From NCBI RefSeq assembly GCF_001273845.1, contig NZ_JHBW01000070.1, positions 1-42,298 on the forward strand: a DNA stretch of 42,298 nucleotides. The letters are read 5' to 3'. Shown here one piece after another: positions 40,878-42,298 of the stretch. Both the position numbers and the translations under genes were made by a program. Each line of letters begins with the position of its first letter. Position 1 is the stretch's first letter. This DNA is from Leucobacter musarum subsp. musarum (lineage in GTDB: Bacteria; Actinomycetota; Actinomycetes; Actinomycetales; Microbacteriaceae). The notes beneath the pieces were generated by a model, which made no database searches, was not told the DNA's origin, and saw only the letters and a program-made list of their open reading frames with translations.

Positions 40878-42266
40878 TTACTTGCCGACGTACCCGTCGG
40901 CGACGTTGAGCGCCTCGTCGATGATGTCGAGGCCCTTCACCAGATCCTCTTCCGAGATGATCAGCGGCGGGGCGACCTGCAGGCGGTTGCCCGCGGCGAA
41001 CGGCCACAGCCCGGCCTGCTTGCAGGCGGCGACCACGGCGTTGAACGGCGCAGCCGCCTCACCTGCAGCGTTGAACGGGATCAGGGGCTCGCGGGTGTCG
41101 CGATCCTTCACCAGCTCGATCGCCCAGAAGAGACCCGTGCCGCGCACCTCGCCGACCGACGGGTGCTTCTCGGCGATCTCGCGCAGACGCGGGCCGACGA
41201 CACGTTCGCCCAGATCGCGCACGCGCTCGAGGATGCCCTCTTCTTCGAAGATGTCGAAGGTGGCCACACCGGCGGCAGCACCGAGCGGGTGCCCGCTGTA
41301 GGTGAGCCCACCGGGGAACGGCTTCTGATCGAAGGTCTGGTGCACGGCCTCGGAGATCACGACGCCGCCGAGAGGCACATACCCCGAGTTGACGCCCTTC
41401 GCGAAGGTGACGAGGTCGGGCGCCACATCGAACGCCTGGAAAGCGAACCAGTGCCCGGTGCGACCGAAGCCGGCCATGACCTCGTCCGCGATCATCAGGA
41501 TGCCGAACTCGTCGCATAGCGCGCGCACGCCGGCGAGGTAGCCGGGCGTCGGAATCAGGATGCCGTTGGTGCCGGTGACGCTCTCGAGAATGATCGCGGC
41601 AATGGTGTTCGGGCCCTCGAGCTCGATGGTCGAACGCAGATGCGCGAGCGCACGCTCGGTCTCTTGCTCGGGAGTCTCTGAGTAGAAGACCGAACGGTAG
41701 GGGTACGGGCCGTGGAAGTGCACGACGCCGGCATCGAGCGTGCCGTTCGCCCAGCGACGGGGTTCGCCGGTCAGGGTGATCGCCGTCGACGTGGAGCCGT
41801 GGTACGAGCGGTACCGGGCGAGCACCTTCTGACGGCCGGTGTGGTGGCGCGCCATGCGCACCGCGTACTCGACCGCGTCAGCGCCACCGTTGGTGAAGAA
41901 CACCGAGCGCGCGCCCTCGAAGGAGTGCTCGACGATGCGCTTGGCGAGCTCGCCGCGCACGTCGTTCGCCATCGCCGGCTGAATCGTGGCGAGACGCCCG
42001 GCCTGATCCTGAATCGCCTTGACGAGACCCGGGTGCTGGTGACCCAGGTTCAGGTTGACGAGCTGCGCCGAGAAGTCGAGGTACTCGGTGCCGTCGTAAT
42101 CCCAGAAGCGCACGCCCTCGCCCTTGGCGATGGGCAGCGGGTTGATGGCCCCCTGCGCCGACCACGAGTGGAAGACGTACTGGCGGTCATTGGCACGTAC
42201 CTCGCGCTGCGCGTCGGTGTCGCCGAAGCTCTGCTCGGCGCCGTGCAGATCGATGAAGTCTGACAT
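40878..42266 (-). CDS. Class III omega-aminotransferase
   Basis: This 462-residue PLP enzyme transfers amino groups from omega-amino compounds. The fold markers are FFTNGGADAVEYAVRMARHHTGRQKVL (in parts: NGGADAVE), YRSYHGSTSTA, LMIADEVMAGFGRTG and the Schiff-base Lys in VTFAKGVNSGYVPLGGV. The N-terminus (RQYVFHSWSAQGAINP) is reminiscent of taurine or beta-alanine type enzymes, but substrate cannot be fixed by eye. AAGGAG lies seven bases before the ATG. Stop at 40878 and start at 42266 are both inside the window. No companion gene is visible at the right edge. Confidence 0.93.
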   Translation of the reverse strand: MSDFIDLHGAEQSFGDTDAQREVRANDRQYVFHSWSAQGAINPLPIAKGEGVRFWDYDGTEYLDFSAQLVNLNLGHQHPGLVKAIQDQAGRLATIQPAMANDVRGELAKRIVEHSFEGARSVFFTNGGADAVEYAVRMARHHTGRQKVLARYRSYHGSTSTAITLTGEPRRWANGTLDAGVVHFHGPYPYRSVFYSETPEQETERALAHLRSTIELEGPNTIAAIILESVTGTNGILIPTPGYLAGVRALCDEFGILMIADEVMAGFGRTGHWFAFQAFDVAPDLVTFAKGVNSGYVPLGGVVISEAVHQTFDQKPFPGGLTYSGHPLGAAAGVATFDIFEEEGILERVRDLGERVVGPRLREIAEKHPSVGEVRGTGLFWAIELVKDRDTREPLIPFNAAGEAAAPFNAVVAACKQAGLWPFAAGNRLQVAPPLIISEEDLVKGLDIIDEALNVADGYVGK

Positions 42267-42298
42267 GTGCGTCGCTCCTTAGTGGTTGCTCGGGAAGC
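42267..42298. promoter_or_regulatory. Ribosome binding site of the aminotransferase and right edge
   Basis: On the minus strand TAAGGAG lies just before the aminotransferase ATG. The rest of this 32-base edge holds nothing else that can be judged. Confidence 0.7.

Overview
The window is a high-GC actinobacterial chromosome segment. GTG starts, an MltB-like resuscitation-type lytic enzyme, CE1758/CE1759-type monooxygenase genes and a type VII secretion (T7SS) locus of the EccB/EccD/MycP kind all point to Actinomycetota. I infer Micrococcales, probably Microbacteriaceae (Leucobacter-like), but the genus cannot be proved from the sequence alone.

Region 1 (about 81-21313) is one large T7SS-like locus in three transcription units. 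A divergent pair comes first: eccD2 and an RDD-FHA membrane protein on the minus strand, and eccD1-eccB-mycP on the plus strand. Converging on mycP is a seven-gene minus-strand operon: Ser/Thr kinase, a 2043-residue extracellular Ig-repeat protein, MoxR ATPase, DUF58 protein, TgpA-like transglutaminase-fold protein, PP2C phosphatase, and a tail-anchored protein with five T(V/I)(V/I)(T/V)P repeats. Most of these genes overlap by 4 bp (ATGA or GTGA), so they look translationally coupled. Writer (kinase), eraser (PP2C), reader (FHA) and a candidate phospho-scaffold (the TP-repeat protein) sit beside the secretion membrane parts. No EccC ATPase, EccE or WXG100 substrate is present in the window. 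The transglutaminase fold has lost its catalytic Cys and His.

Region 2 (21557-25541) is the classical tRNA-Trp-secE-nusG-rplK-rplA translation/secretion cluster on the minus strand. It is interrupted between nusG and rplK by a plus-strand AbiEi/DUF559 nuclease-like gene flanked by two near-identical ~62-bp hairpins that differ by a compensatory base-pair change.

Region 3 (25768-32561) holds a Sua5/YrdC-domain protein, an aspartate-type aminotransferase, an MltB-like lytic transglycosylase, a luciferase-like monooxygenase/MarR/FMN-reductase operon and a CorA magnesium channel.

Region 4 (32654-37950) is a minus-strand operon with nucleoside hydrolase, ECF S component, EcfT, a fused double EcfA ATPase and an alpha/beta hydrolase. 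It is best read as a nucleoside (or modified-nucleoside) uptake and cleavage operon. The fused ATPase has one predicted dead and one predicted live composite site. Region 5 (38123-42266) holds a MarR-MFS efflux pair, a RibD-C/DHFR-like reductase and a class III aminotransferase.
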